Shown piece after piece: positions 18,102 to 26,764 of a stretch of DNA of 59,591 nt. The number at the start of each line of letters is the position of its first letter. Position 1 is the stretch's first letter. This DNA comes from JBJFCE01 sp964437825 (lineage in GTDB: Bacteria > Bacillota > Clostridia > Lachnospirales > Lachnospiraceae): assembly GCA_964437825.1 (NCBI GenBank), contig CAYTIH010000010.1:1-59591 (forward strand), read 5' to 3'. The notes below the pieces were generated by a model. It made no database searches, had not been told where the DNA came from, and saw only the letters and a program-made list of their open reading frames with translations. Both the position numbers and the translations under genes were made by a program.

Positions 18102-19745
18102 TCAAATCCGTTTTTCTTCCTGTGTTTTCAGCAGCTTTACCGCCTGCGGAATAAATTCAATCAAATCCCCCGCCATCAGGCTTTCCTCTGTCAAGTGCTC
18201 TGCCGCAATCGTTCCCGCCATCCCGTGTATATAAACCGCGCAGACAACGGCTTTGAATATAGATCTCCTCAGATCTTCAACTCCTGTATCCTTATCGTAA
18301 TTGAAAGGCTCCGCCTTAGACTTTAATCCGTAAAACGCACAAAGCGCGGATATCATTCCGGTTAACACATCGCCGCTTCCCGCCGTTGCCATACCGGCAT
18401 TTCCGCTTGTACAAAAATAGATTGGCATTTCCGGCGCATATACGCAGGTAACCGCATCCTTTGCCGCCAAAATACAGCCGAGCTCCTGTACCAGTCTGTG
18501 CGCGGCCTGTGAGCCGCCCTCCTTTATCTGCGAAATTGTTTTTCCGGTTAATCTGGAAAGCTCACAGGGATGCGGCGTCAGAACCGTGGACATCTTAGGA
18601 CGCTCCCTGACCAGTTCCAATAATTTGCCGTCCATGCTGATCAGATTCAGTGCATCCGCATCCAGTACCAATAATTTTGACCGTGAAGCATCCAGCAGTT
18701 GTTTTAGAATGTCAGCGCTTTCTTTTTGGGTCCCGATACCGGGGCCTGCGGCAACCAGATCGGCCCACGCCGCCGCATCTGCAATGTTCCGTTTTTGAAT
18801 CTCCACGGAATCCTTCTCATCCAGAACGGTCAATAACGCCTCCGGTACTGCTTCCTGAAGGATTTCACGATTTGCTTTGCAGGTCAGAATCCTTACCATC
18901 CCTGCTCCCATTCGATAACAGCTTCTGGCAGCCAGAATACAGGCGCCGGCCATGTTTTCCTGTCCGGCCATCAGCAGAATTTTACCAAAGGTACCTTTAT
19001 TACCGTCCTGCGGCCTTTCTTTTCGGAATGAGACAATGTCTTCCTTTTCCGTCAGGATATGCTCCGGAACATCTCCCAGAAAGGAATCCTTTGTAATCCC
19101 GATCTCTCTGCAGATAATCCTTCCGCACAGTTTCCTGCCCGGATAGCGATACATACCCAGCTTTTCAAAACCAAACGTCACTGTAATATCCGCACAAACA
19201 GCCTCACCGAGCACACTGCCGGTATCCGCATCCACACCGCTTGGAATATCCACGGCTACAACCGGACAAGGCATCAGGTTCACTGCCCGGATCAGGGCCT
19301 TCATATCTTCATCTACTTCCCTATGCAGGCCGATTCCGAATAATGCATCCACTACCATATCATATTCAGCATCCGGAAGATTGTCAGTCATAGAAATACC
19401 ATATTTTTCACAAATCTGAAGCTGCAGCTTATTTAATTCACTCCTTCTGTGTTCATTCCCCGTCAGGAGTATCTGAACCTCTTTTCCCTGCTGCGCCAGT
19501 AATCTGGCCGCCGCAAGTCCGTCCGCACCGTTATTGCCGGTTCCGCACAGTACCAGAACCTTTTTGATAGTTTTCCGGGCAGCTTCCCGTCTATGCGGAC
19601 GGCAGGTCTGTAAAAATTCTATATCCGTACATTCTGCAATTGCAAGCGCCGCACGCTCCATGAGCACCGCTGCAGGAATTCCGAAATAATCCGTTGTATT
19701 TTGGTCATATTGCTGCATCTGCGCTTTGGTTACCAGATATCTCAT
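18102..19745 (-). CDS. nnr: Bifunctional NAD(P)H-hydrate epimerase / ADP-dependent NAD(P)H-hydrate dehydratase
   Basis: Nnr repairs hydrated NADH and NADPH. The N-terminal YjeF epimerase half (about residues 1-230) contains LCGTGNNGADGLAAARLLA and VAVDIPSGVDADTG. The C-terminal ribokinase-like dehydratase half (about 235-530) contains GTFGKILLMAGQENMAGA, VLTPHPCELSRLTG and ATAGSGDVLTGMISAL, the latter with the catalytic aspartate. The 547-residue length is slightly above the usual 500. The start ATG overlaps the stop of the coiled-coil gene by four bases. Co-location with rex and alr is recurrent in Firmicutes. Confidence 0.94.
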   Translation of the reverse strand: MRYLVTKAQMQQYDQNTTDYFGIPAAVLMERAALAIAECTDIEFLQTCRPHRREAARKTIKKVLVLCGTGNNGADGLAAARLLAQQGKEVQILLTGNEHRRSELNKLQLQICEKYGISMTDNLPDAEYDMVVDALFGIGLHREVDEDMKALIRAVNLMPCPVVAVDIPSGVDADTGSVLGEAVCADITVTFGFEKLGMYRYPGRKLCGRIICREIGITKDSFLGDVPEHILTEKEDIVSFRKERPQDGNKGTFGKILLMAGQENMAGACILAARSCYRMGAGMVRILTCKANREILQEAVPEALLTVLDEKDSVEIQKRNIADAAAWADLVAAGPGIGTQKESADILKQLLDASRSKLLVLDADALNLISMDGKLLELVRERPKMSTVLTPHPCELSRLTGKTISQIKEGGSQAAHRLVQELGCILAAKDAVTCVYAPEMPIYFCTSGNAGMATAGSGDVLTGMISALCAFYGLKSKAEPFNYDKDTGVEDLRRSIFKAVVCAVYIHGMAGTIAAEHLTEESLMAGDLIEFIPQAVKLLKTQEEKRI

Positions 19746-20434
19746 GTTTCACTACTTTCCTTCCGGCTTTGCTCCATGCCCTGTTCAAGCTCGTTTCTCA
19801 TCTCAGCAACTGTAGGTACATCTGGAATCTTCTCCTGATCCGGACGGTAATTCAGATCAAAGATGTCTAAAACCTCCGGGCCGAACATTCCATGAAGATA
19901 ACGATACAGCTCTCTGTTGCGCGTTTCCCTGTCCTGCTTTCTGAGCACCTGCTTTTTCAATTCAACCCTGAATTTGACAATCCATTCGCTGATTTCCTTG
20001 ATATCCCTGTTATTTGTCTTAATATCTTCATAGCATAGCTCCATCGTACACAGCATCAATTCTTTGTTGCATTTGTCAATCTGCGCCGGAAGCTCTAAAA
20101 GCTCATCCTGATACTGCTGCATTTTTTCATTGCATTCATTAATAAGTCTTTTGTTTTCCTCCAGTTTTTTCTGGAGCTTGCCGTCAATCTGCCCCTCGCC
20201 GATTTCCTCCATCAGCTGCATGATCTCATCCATCAGCTTTGTCTTTAACTTTTTGATGTCCTTACTCTCGGTAACCGCCTTACCCTGTCTTTTTAACAGC
20301 TGCTTCAGCTGCTTTTCCCTGACTTTGATTTCTTTCGTCGGTTTGATGAATTGAAAGATCTCATGCCAATGATGATCCAATACCGCAATCGGCAGTTTTT
20401 TATCCGATAAAAGCTCAAGAAACTCATTTTTCAT
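19742..20434 (-). CDS. Coiled-coil protein of unknown function
   Basis: The 230-residue product is dominated by charged heptad helices between residues 35 and 170 (for example KEIKVREKQLKQLLKRQGKA and KLQKKLEENKRLINEC), with no membrane helix or signal peptide. A conserved-looking patch reads ELYRYLHGMFGPEVLDIFDL near residue 175. The start overlaps the end of rex by 11 bases and the stop overlaps nnr by four, so it is translated within the rex transcript. I recognise no family; a structural or scaffold role is only a guess from the coiled coil. Confidence 0.78.
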   Translation of the reverse strand: MKNEFLELLSDKKLPIAVLDHHWHEIFQFIKPTKEIKVREKQLKQLLKRQGKAVTESKDIKKLKTKLMDEIMQLMEEIGEGQIDGKLQKKLEENKRLINECNEKMQQYQDELLELPAQIDKCNKELMLCTMELCYEDIKTNNRDIKEISEWIVKFRVELKKQVLRKQDRETRNRELYRYLHGMFGPEVLDIFDLNYRPDQEKIPDVPTVAEMRNELEQGMEQSRKESSET

Positions 20435-21080
20435 TTACTTGCCCCACAGATTCCTCATACTTATGAATATTATATGACAATTTCATCAGGCTGTCAGACA
20501 AATGCACATTTTCTACCTGGACTCCTTCAGGTACATTCAAATCCACATGTGCAAAATTCAAAATCGCTTTGATTCCGCAATTCACCAGCTTCTCCGCCAT
20601 TTCCACGGCACCGCTCTTGGGAATGGTAAGCACGGCGATATCAATATTTTGTTCACGGATAAAATTCTCCAGATCACTGACCGGTCTGATTTTGATATCA
20701 CGCAGCGTTTTTCCAAACAGCTCCGGTCTGATATCAAATACGCCGCAGATGACAAAACCTCTTTTTTCAAAGTTCATATAATTTGCCAGAGCCTGTCCCA
20801 AATTTCCCGCTCCGATAATAACCAGATTGTGTTTTTTGCCAAGCCCCAGAATCTTGCCGATTTCCTGATAAAGATAATTTACATTATAACCATATCCCTG
20901 CTGTCCGAAGCCGCCGAAATTATTAAAATCCTGTCTGATCTGGGATGCAGTTACTTTCATAAGCCTGCTGAGTTCCCGGGACGAAATTCTTTCCACATTC
21001 TGTTCCCGCAATTCTCCCAGATAACGAAAATATCTTGGCAGCCTTGAGATCACCGCCTGTGATATCTCTTTTTCTCCCAT
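20424..21080 (-). CDS. rex: Redox-sensing transcriptional repressor Rex
   Basis: Rex binds DNA when the NADH/NAD+ ratio is low and releases it on binding NADH, controlling fermentation and reductive pathways. The N-terminal winged helix is visible (SRLPRYFRYLGELREQNVER and SSRELSRLMKVTASQIRQDF). The Rossmann domain follows with LVIIGAGNLGQALANY and GVFDIRPELFGK. The start is set by GGAGGAAG ten bases before the ATG at 21080; the longer frame to 21125 has no ribosome site. The protein is 218 residues. It leads an operon with the coiled-coil gene, nnr, alr and mazF. Confidence 0.96.
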   Translation of the reverse strand: MGEKEISQAVISRLPRYFRYLGELREQNVERISSRELSRLMKVTASQIRQDFNNFGGFGQQGYGYNVNYLYQEIGKILGLGKKHNLVIIGAGNLGQALANYMNFEKRGFVICGVFDIRPELFGKTLRDIKIRPVSDLENFIREQNIDIAVLTIPKSGAVEMAEKLVNCGIKAILNFAHVDLNVPEGVQVENVHLSDSLMKLSYNIHKYEESVGQVNEK

Positions 21081-21133
21081 GCTTATCTTCCTCCAATACG
21101 AAACCCATCTCCTATAGGTCATCAATTAAAAAC

Positions 21134-21162
21134 ATTATAATTTCATGTTAAATAAATGTCAA
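21134..21162 (-). promoter_or_regulatory. Near-perfect sigma-A promoter of the rex operon
   Basis: The minus strand shows TTGACA (21162-21157), exactly 17 bases, then TATAAT (21139-21134), about 55 bases ahead of the rex ATG. The spacer contains TTTAACATGAAATT; its TTAACA half resembles half of a Rex operator (TTGTTAA..TTAACAA), so autorepression is possible but the second half is not seen. Confidence 0.8.
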
Positions 21163-21313
21163 TGTGCATGCATGTGTGTGCTAAGCCTGCCCTCCTGCAC
21201 ATGGCTGCGTCCGCCTCCCGCAGCGGACAAAGTCCACCTGTTTTCATAATTCTGTAGCTTTTTGAGCGGCAATACGATATAATTTCTATCGAATTACTTA
21301 TACGGAGGGCGTT

Positions 21314-23284
21314 ATGTTACTTTCCTGTTCCAATATCAGCAAATCCTTTCTGGAGGTTCCGGTTTTAAAGGATATTTCATTTCATATCGAGGATCATGAT
21401 AAGGCTGCCATTGTAGGCGTAAACGGTGCCGGTAAAACAACACTGCTTCGCATTATTATGAAGGAGCTTTCCCCTGATCAGGGACTTGTTACTCTGGCAA
21501 AGGACAAAACCATTGGTTATCTGGCGCAAAATCAGAATGTTGACAGCCAAAATTCCGTTTATACGGAGTTATTAAACGTTATGGAGCATCTGATTCAAAC
21601 GGAAAGCCAGCTTCGCGCACTGGAACAGCAAATGGACCGCTGCGCCGATTCTGAGCTTCCTGCTCTCATGGAACGTTATAGTACGCTGACGCACCAGTTT
21701 GAGACCCAAAACGGCTATGCTTACAAAAGCGAGCTGACCGGAGTCCTGAAAGGACTGGGATTTTCGGAAGACGAGTTTGACAAGCCCATAGAAACACTTT
21801 CCGGCGGTCAGAAAACACGTGTTGCACTTGGTAAGCTTCTGTTAACCAAACCTGATCTCATTATCCTGGATGAGCCCACCAACCATTTGGATATGTCTTC
21901 GATCAAATGGCTGGAAACCTATCTTCTGAATTATAAGGGCGCCGTTTTAATCGTCTCCCATGACCGGTATTTTCTGGATCGTATCGCGGGCAAAATCATT
22001 GAAATAGACTGTACAAAAGCAACGGTATTTCAGGGAAATTATACGGATTATGCCGCCAAGAAGGAAATACTGCGCGCAGCTGCATGGAATGCTTACCAAA
22101 ACCAGCAGCGTGAAATCGCGCATCAGCAGGAGGTGATCGATAAGCTCCGCTCCTACAACCGTGAAAAATCAATCAAACGTGCGGAAAGCCGTGAAAAGAT
22201 GCTAAACAAAATGGAAGTTCTGGATAAACCCACGCAGGAACGGACCGATATGAAAATGAAACTGGAGCCGCGCTTTTTAAGCGGTACGGATGTTCTGAAG
22301 GTCGATGAGCTTCGCAAAAGCTATGACCAAAAACTCCTCTTTGAGCATATTTCCTTTTCCTGCAAGCGCGGGGAGCATGTAGCCTTAATCGGTGATAACG
22401 GTACCGGTAAAACGACAATTTTGAAAATCATCAATCAGCTTACCGATCCGGACTGCGGAAGTATTACGCTCGGAAGCAACGTTACAGTCGGATATTACGA
22501 CCAGGAGCACCATGTCCTGCACCCGGATAAGACCCTGTTTGAAGAGCTTTCCGACACATATCCGACACTTACCAATACGCAAATCCGCAATACTCTGGCT
22601 GCGTTTCTCTTTACCGGAGAAGAGGTATTTAAACGGATTTCTGATCTGAGCGGCGGAGAACGCGGACGTGTATCCCTGGCAAAGCTCATGCTGTCAGAGT
22701 CCAATTTTCTGATTCTCGATGAGCCCACCAATCATCTGGATATTATGTCAAAGGAAATTTTGGAGGATGCAATGAATTCCTATACCGGAACCATACTCTA
22801 TGTCTCCCATGACCGCTATTTTATCAACAAAACAGCCCATAGAATCCTGGAACTGAACGGTCAGGGGCTTACGGAATATCTCGGAAATTATGATTATTAC
22901 ATGGAGAAAAAAGAACAAAACATATCCGGCCCGAATCAGGACAGAGCTGCTCAGAGCCCGGGCACTCAAGCCGCTGTGAAATCCTCCGGCGCTGCACAAG
23001 CTATTCAGGCGGCATTATCCGCATCTGCGGATTCCGCGGGTAAGCTGGATTGGAGGCAGCAAAAGGAGCTTCAGGCAAAACAGCGAAAAAAAGAAAATGA
23101 CCTGAAAAAGTGTGAGGACAAAATTGCAGACTTGGAAGCCCGAAAAAGCAGTCTGACAGAGGAAATGAATGATCCGCAGATCGGCTCGGATGTGGCCAGA
23201 CTGCAGGAATTAGGCAGGCATATTGAAGAGGTTACCAAACAACTGGATGCACTCTATGAAGAATGGGAAGCCCTGTCGGAATAA
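21314..23284 (+). CDS. ABC-F family ribosome-associated ATPase (YdiF/Uup-like)
   Basis: ABC-F proteins are soluble twin ATPases that act on the ribosomal E site in translation quality control or antibiotic protection. Both ATPase units are complete: VGVNGAGKTTLL with LSGGQKTRVALGKLL and ILDEPTNHLD, then IGDNGTGKTTIL with LSGGERGRVSLAKLM and a second LDEPTNHLD. The P-site linker between them is rich in Arg/Lys (REKSIKRAESREKMLNKM). A C-terminal coiled coil follows a low-complexity linker at about residues 540-655 (KKENDLKKCEDKIADLEAR). This layout is that of YdiF; the gene also neighbours rex in Bacillus. CGGAGGGC precedes the ATG; a TATAAT lies about 40 bases upstream. Antibiotic resistance is not implied. 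Confidence 0.92.
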   Translation: MLLSCSNISKSFLEVPVLKDISFHIEDHDKAAIVGVNGAGKTTLLRIIMKELSPDQGLVTLAKDKTIGYLAQNQNVDSQNSVYTELLNVMEHLIQTESQLRALEQQMDRCADSELPALMERYSTLTHQFETQNGYAYKSELTGVLKGLGFSEDEFDKPIETLSGGQKTRVALGKLLLTKPDLIILDEPTNHLDMSSIKWLETYLLNYKGAVLIVSHDRYFLDRIAGKIIEIDCTKATVFQGNYTDYAAKKEILRAAAWNAYQNQQREIAHQQEVIDKLRSYNREKSIKRAESREKMLNKMEVLDKPTQERTDMKMKLEPRFLSGTDVLKVDELRKSYDQKLLFEHISFSCKRGEHVALIGDNGTGKTTILKIINQLTDPDCGSITLGSNVTVGYYDQEHHVLHPDKTLFEELSDTYPTLTNTQIRNTLAAFLFTGEEVFKRISDLSGGERGRVSLAKLMLSESNFLILDEPTNHLDIMSKEILEDAMNSYTGTILYVSHDRYFINKTAHRILELNGQGLTEYLGNYDYYMEKKEQNISGPNQDRAAQSPGTQAAVKSSGAAQAIQAALSASADSAGKLDWRQQKELQAKQRKKENDLKKCEDKIADLEARKSSLTEEMNDPQIGSDVARLQELGRHIEEVTKQLDALYEEWEALSE

Positions 23285-23301
23285 TCCGCAGGCTTCCCAT
23301 T
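23262..23301 (+). terminator. Terminator hairpin at the end of the ABC-F gene
   Basis: AATGGGAAGCC, which includes the last codons, pairs with GGCTTCCCATT and is followed by a weak T-rich tract (TCTATTCT). It separates the ABC-F gene from the convergent icd gene, whose stop is at 23308. Confidence 0.65.
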
Positions 23302-23307
23302 TCTATT

Positions 23308-24513
23308 CTACATTGCATCAAAGGTGTCCCTGATTGCTTTAATAAAGCCTTCGCTGTTTAAAACGGTCACATCCTTTAAGCTGGTAATCAAGGCCAGATC
23401 CTTTGTCATTTTACCGTTCTCGATGGTCTTAAGCGTCGCTTTTTCCAAACGGTCCGCAAACGCCTGAAGCTCGGGCAGCCGGTCCAGTTCCCCGCGCTTT
23501 CTGAGCGCACCCGTCCATGCAAAGATCGTTGCGACAGAATTCGTAGAAGTTTCCTCACCTTTTAAGTATTTATAATAATGGCGCTGAACCGTTCCGTGAG
23601 CGGCTTCATATTCATAAACTCCGGAGGGGGATACCAGAACGGATGTCATCATGGCAAGGGAGCCAAACGCAGAGCTTACCATATCGCTCATGACATCTCC
23701 GTCATAATTCTTGCAGGCCCAGATAAATCCGCCCTTTGCCTTCATTACTCTTGCAACCGCATCATCAATCAAGGTATAGAAATACTCAATTCCTGCCTGT
23801 TCAAATTTTTCTTTATACTCTTTTTCATAGACATCTGCAAAAATATCTTTGAAATTATGATCATATTTTTTGGAAATGGTATCCTTGGTAGCAAACCACA
23901 GATCCTGCTTGGTATCAAGCGCATAGCTAAAGCATGCTCTTGCAAAGCTGGTAATGGATTTGTCCGTATTATGAATCCCCTGAATAATACCAGATCCGCT
24001 GAAGTTATGTATCAGTTCTCTTGTCTCAGTACCGTCCTGAGCCGTAAATACCAGCTCCGCTTTTCCGGGACCGGGAACCTTAATTTCAGTATTTTTATAA
24101 ACATCGCCATAGGCATGTCTTGCAAGCGTAATGGGTTTTTCCCAGTTTTTGACCACAGGTTCGATACCCTTTACCACAATCGGTGCACGGAAAACGGTTC
24201 CGTCAAGCGCTGCACGAATCGTTCCGTTAGGACTTTTCCACATTTCCTTCAAATTGTATTCCGTCATTCTGGCAGCATTGGGGGTGATCGTCGCGCATTT
24301 TACTGCAACGCCATATTTCATAGCGGCCTGTGCGCTGTCCACGGTTACCTGATCGTTTGTTTCATTTCTATGCTCCAGCCCCAGATCATAATACTCGGTT
24401 TTCAAATCGACATATGGAAGCAGAAGCTCCTCTTTGATCATTTTCCAGAGTATTCTGGTCATTTCATCCCCGTCCATCTCGACGAGAGGCGTTGTCATCT
24501 GAATTTTTGCCAT
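23308..24513 (-). CDS. icd: NADP-dependent isocitrate dehydrogenase (eukaryote-like type)
   Basis: The enzyme oxidises isocitrate to 2-oxoglutarate with NADP+. It belongs to the homodimeric type related to eukaryotic IDH1/2 rather than the E. coli type: VEMDGDEMTRILWKMIKEEL near the N-terminus, CATITPNAARMTEYNLKEMW, KSPNGTIRAALDGTVFRAPI, NYDGDVMSDMVSSAFGSLAM and YEYEAAHGTVQRHYYKYLKG. The frame is open to 24576 but AGGAGG eight bases before the ATG at 24513 sets a 401-residue protein, the family norm. It is the last gene of an operon with a probable Re-citrate synthase and a GntR regulator, which points to glutamate supply by an oxidative partial TCA branch. Aconitase is not in the window. Confidence 0.95.
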   Translation of the reverse strand: MAKIQMTTPLVEMDGDEMTRILWKMIKEELLLPYVDLKTEYYDLGLEHRNETNDQVTVDSAQAAMKYGVAVKCATITPNAARMTEYNLKEMWKSPNGTIRAALDGTVFRAPIVVKGIEPVVKNWEKPITLARHAYGDVYKNTEIKVPGPGKAELVFTAQDGTETRELIHNFSGSGIIQGIHNTDKSITSFARACFSYALDTKQDLWFATKDTISKKYDHNFKDIFADVYEKEYKEKFEQAGIEYFYTLIDDAVARVMKAKGGFIWACKNYDGDVMSDMVSSAFGSLAMMTSVLVSPSGVYEYEAAHGTVQRHYYKYLKGEETSTNSVATIFAWTGALRKRGELDRLPELQAFADRLEKATLKTIENGKMTKDLALITSLKDVTVLNSEGFIKAIRDTFDAM

Positions 24514-24547
24514 GCTGTCATCCTCCTGATTTCTTTTCTCATGATAC

Positions 24548-25243
24548 TCATTCGGCGTCCTTATGATAAATTTCATACAGTCCGTTCTTTACCATATTAT
24601 CATACGCATTGATAATATGCTGATGCGCAAGCTTTTCCGCACTGTCTCCATCCTTACTACTGATCGCCTCCATAATCAGGCGGTGTTCTTCATTGGAGGC
24701 TTTGCTGCGGATATTGCTCGAAAGCGTCTTTTGCCTGACTCGAAGTACATATTGATGAAAATCCTTGAGCTGATGCTCAAGCATTTTGGAATGGGATGCT
24801 TCATACATGATTTCATGAAATCTGTTATCAAGCTCCGCCATCTGGTCAAAATGCCCCTTGGAAGCATGGAATTCGGACAGATAAACATTTTCCTCCATTT
24901 CCTCCATCTGTTCCTTCGTAATATGCTCGGCCGCCCATCTGGCGCACAGTCCCTCCAAAAGGGATCGCATCATATAGATATCCTGCACATCCTTGACCGT
25001 AATGCCGGTCACATATGCCCCTTTATTTGGTATGATCTGGATCAATCCCTCCAGCTCCAGCTGTCTGAAAGCCTCTCTGACAGGCGTTCTGGAAACGCCC
25101 ATCTCTTCCCCGATAGCAACCTCCTTTAATTCCTCACCCTCGCGGTACTTGCCACTGAGAATATCATCACGAAGCCGCTGAAACACTCTCCCTCTCAAAG
25201 AGTATTTGTCCGTAACTTCATGTTTTACATCATGTTCCTGCAT
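24548..25243 (-). CDS. GntR-family transcriptional regulator, FadR (FCD) subfamily
   Basis: The 231-residue protein has an N-terminal winged helix (LRGRVFQRLRDDILSGKYRE and MGVSRTPVREAFRQLELEGL) and a C-terminal all-helical FCD ligand domain. Metal-ligand positions of the FCD fold are visible in ELDNRFHEIMYEASH, NEEHRLIMEAI and LAHQHIINAYDNM. Members sense organic acids such as citrate, malonate, lactate or gluconate. ATGGAGGC before the ATG at 25243 sets the start. It lies between the Re-citrate synthase gene (46-base gap) and icd (34-base gap). A FadR-type palindrome, TTGTATACAA, sits in the operon promoter, so it most likely controls its own operon; the ligand may be a tri- or dicarboxylate (inference). 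Confidence 0.9.
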   Translation of the reverse strand: MQEHDVKHEVTDKYSLRGRVFQRLRDDILSGKYREGEELKEVAIGEEMGVSRTPVREAFRQLELEGLIQIIPNKGAYVTGITVKDVQDIYMMRSLLEGLCARWAAEHITKEQMEEMEENVYLSEFHASKGHFDQMAELDNRFHEIMYEASHSKMLEHQLKDFHQYVLRVRQKTLSSNIRSKASNEEHRLIMEAISSKDGDSAEKLAHQHIINAYDNMVKNGLYEIYHKDAE

Positions 25244-25289
25244 GACTGCCTCCATTACTGTCTAATCGTCCTGTCACATATCAGAACCA

Positions 25290-26696
25290 TTATAATGTGA
25301 TATCTAATTCCTTACACTTTTGGTCGATAACGGCTGTCAATTCATCGTCTGTCAAAACAGTTACACGTCCTCCTGCATATTCCTGATCAACCCATTCCTT
25401 CACTGCGCCAACGATAGCGGAATGCTTATCCACCATCCTGTCGTCTTTCAATCTGTAATAGGTATTCATCCAGTGCGCAATTCCGGCCAGACCTGAAGTA
25501 TTGGAAACCGCACACAATACCGGTCTGTTCAAAAACTTCTCTGTATCAAAGATATTATAAATTTCCTCATTTTTCAAGAGCCCGTCCGCATGAATTCCGG
25601 CCCTCGTAACATTAAAGTTTTTGCCGACAAACGGCGTTCTGTCAGGAATATGATAACCGATCTCTTTTTCATAATACTCCGCAAGCTCGGTAATCACGGT
25701 TGTATCCATACCGTCCAATCCGCCCTTCAGCTGCGCATATTCAAATACCATGGCTTCCAACGGAGTATTGCCGGTTCGCTCTCCGATTCCGAACAAAGAG
25801 GTATTGACGCCGGAACATCCGTACAGCCATGCCGTTGTAGAATTTACGACCGCTTTATAAAAATCATTATGTCCATGCCACTCAATCAAAGAATGAGGAA
25901 CGCCGGCATGGGTATGTAATGCATAAATGATACCCTGAACACTTCTCGGAATAACCGCTCCGGGGAAATTAACGCCATATCCCATGGTATCGCAGGCTCT
26001 TACCTTAATCGGTATTTTGTACTGTTCCATGAGTTTCATCAGCTCCATACAAAACGGAACCACATAACCATAAATATCCGCTCTTGTAATATCCTCCAGA
26101 TGGCACCTGGGGCTGATTCCCTCTTCCAGGCATTCCTTAATGACGCTCAGATAATGATCCATTGCCTGTCTTCTGTTCATTTTCAGCTTTAAGAAAATAT
26201 GATAGTCCGAGCAGCTGACCAAAATACCGGTCTCTTTCATACCGATTTCCTTTACCAGCTTAAAATCCTCCCTGCTTGCACGAATCCAGCTGGTAACCTC
26301 CGGGAATTGATATCCTCGTTCCATACATTTATATACCGCATCACGGTCTTTTTTACTGTAAAGAAAGAATTCGCTTGCACGGATCATACCGTTCGGACCG
26401 CCAAGGCGATGCAGATAATCATAAATTTTGACAATCTGCTCGGTTGTATAAGGCGCTCTTGACTGTTGTCCGTCCCGAAAGGTCGTATCCGTAATCCAGA
26501 TATCCTTCGGCATATTATGCGGTACGATACGATCATTGAACGGGATTTTGGGGATCTCCGAGTACGGGAACATATTTCTGAATACATTGGGCTTTTCTAC
26601 ATCGTCCAAATAATACATATGCTCCTCAATTTCAAGCAAATTATTATTCTTATTCATAGTGACCGGTCTGTTTTCGAAGATTTCTTCACGATTCAT
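25290..26696 (-). CDS. Probable Re-citrate synthase (isopropylmalate/homocitrate synthase-like)
   Basis: The 468-residue product is a DRE-TIM metallolyase: DTTFRDGQQSRAPYT carries the R-D-x-Q signature and the catalytic Asp, and HGHNDFYKAVVNSTTAW the metal-binding HxH. It differs from ordinary LeuA: it has a longer N-terminal extension (YLDDVEKPNVFRNMFPYSEI), VRACDTMGYGVNFPG, and lacks the C-terminal LeuA regulatory domain. This layout matches the Re-face citrate synthase known from Clostridium kluyveri and relatives, which makes citrate from oxaloacetate and acetyl-CoA and is manganese-dependent. Co-transcription with NADP isocitrate dehydrogenase supports citrate rather than isopropylmalate as product. 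GGGAGGC before the ATG at 26696 sets the start. Homocitrate synthase remains the main alternative. Confidence 0.78.
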   Translation of the reverse strand: MNREEIFENRPVTMNKNNNLLEIEEHMYYLDDVEKPNVFRNMFPYSEIPKIPFNDRIVPHNMPKDIWITDTTFRDGQQSRAPYTTEQIVKIYDYLHRLGGPNGMIRASEFFLYSKKDRDAVYKCMERGYQFPEVTSWIRASREDFKLVKEIGMKETGILVSCSDYHIFLKLKMNRRQAMDHYLSVIKECLEEGISPRCHLEDITRADIYGYVVPFCMELMKLMEQYKIPIKVRACDTMGYGVNFPGAVIPRSVQGIIYALHTHAGVPHSLIEWHGHNDFYKAVVNSTTAWLYGCSGVNTSLFGIGERTGNTPLEAMVFEYAQLKGGLDGMDTTVITELAEYYEKEIGYHIPDRTPFVGKNFNVTRAGIHADGLLKNEEIYNIFDTEKFLNRPVLCAVSNTSGLAGIAHWMNTYYRLKDDRMVDKHSAIVGAVKEWVDQEYAGGRVTVLTDDELTAVIDQKCKELDITL

Positions 26697-26720
26697 ATGA
26701 ATGCCTCCCACTCTATTAAA

Positions 26721-26756
26721 AACATCGGTATAATTGTATACAATTATACCGATGTT
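26721..26756. promoter_or_regulatory. Perfect 36-bp palindromic operator, probable GntR/FadR site
   Basis: Two 18-base arms match without error around the centre GTA|TAC. The core ATTGTATACAAT fits the FadR-subfamily operator form t.GTa.tAC.a. It covers the whole promoter spacer and the -10 of the operon that encodes a FadR-type GntR protein, so binding would block transcription. The arm length is well beyond a normal operator, leaving room for two dimers. Confidence 0.75.
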
Positions 26757-26761
26757 GTCAA
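26733..26761 (-). promoter_or_regulatory. Sigma-A promoter of the Re-citrate synthase-gntR-icd operon
   Basis: The minus strand has TTGACA (26761-26756), a 17-base spacer and TACAAT (26738-26733), about 37 bases before the start codon. The palindrome 26721-26756 lies over the spacer and the -10. Confidence 0.75.
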
Positions 26762-26764
26762 CCT

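Noticed and set aside
23578..24612. 344-codon open frame on the plus strand opposite icd
   Set aside because: It lies antisense to a complete, well-conserved isocitrate dehydrogenase, has no ribosome site and its translation is rich in Cys, His and Phe, typical of a shadow frame.
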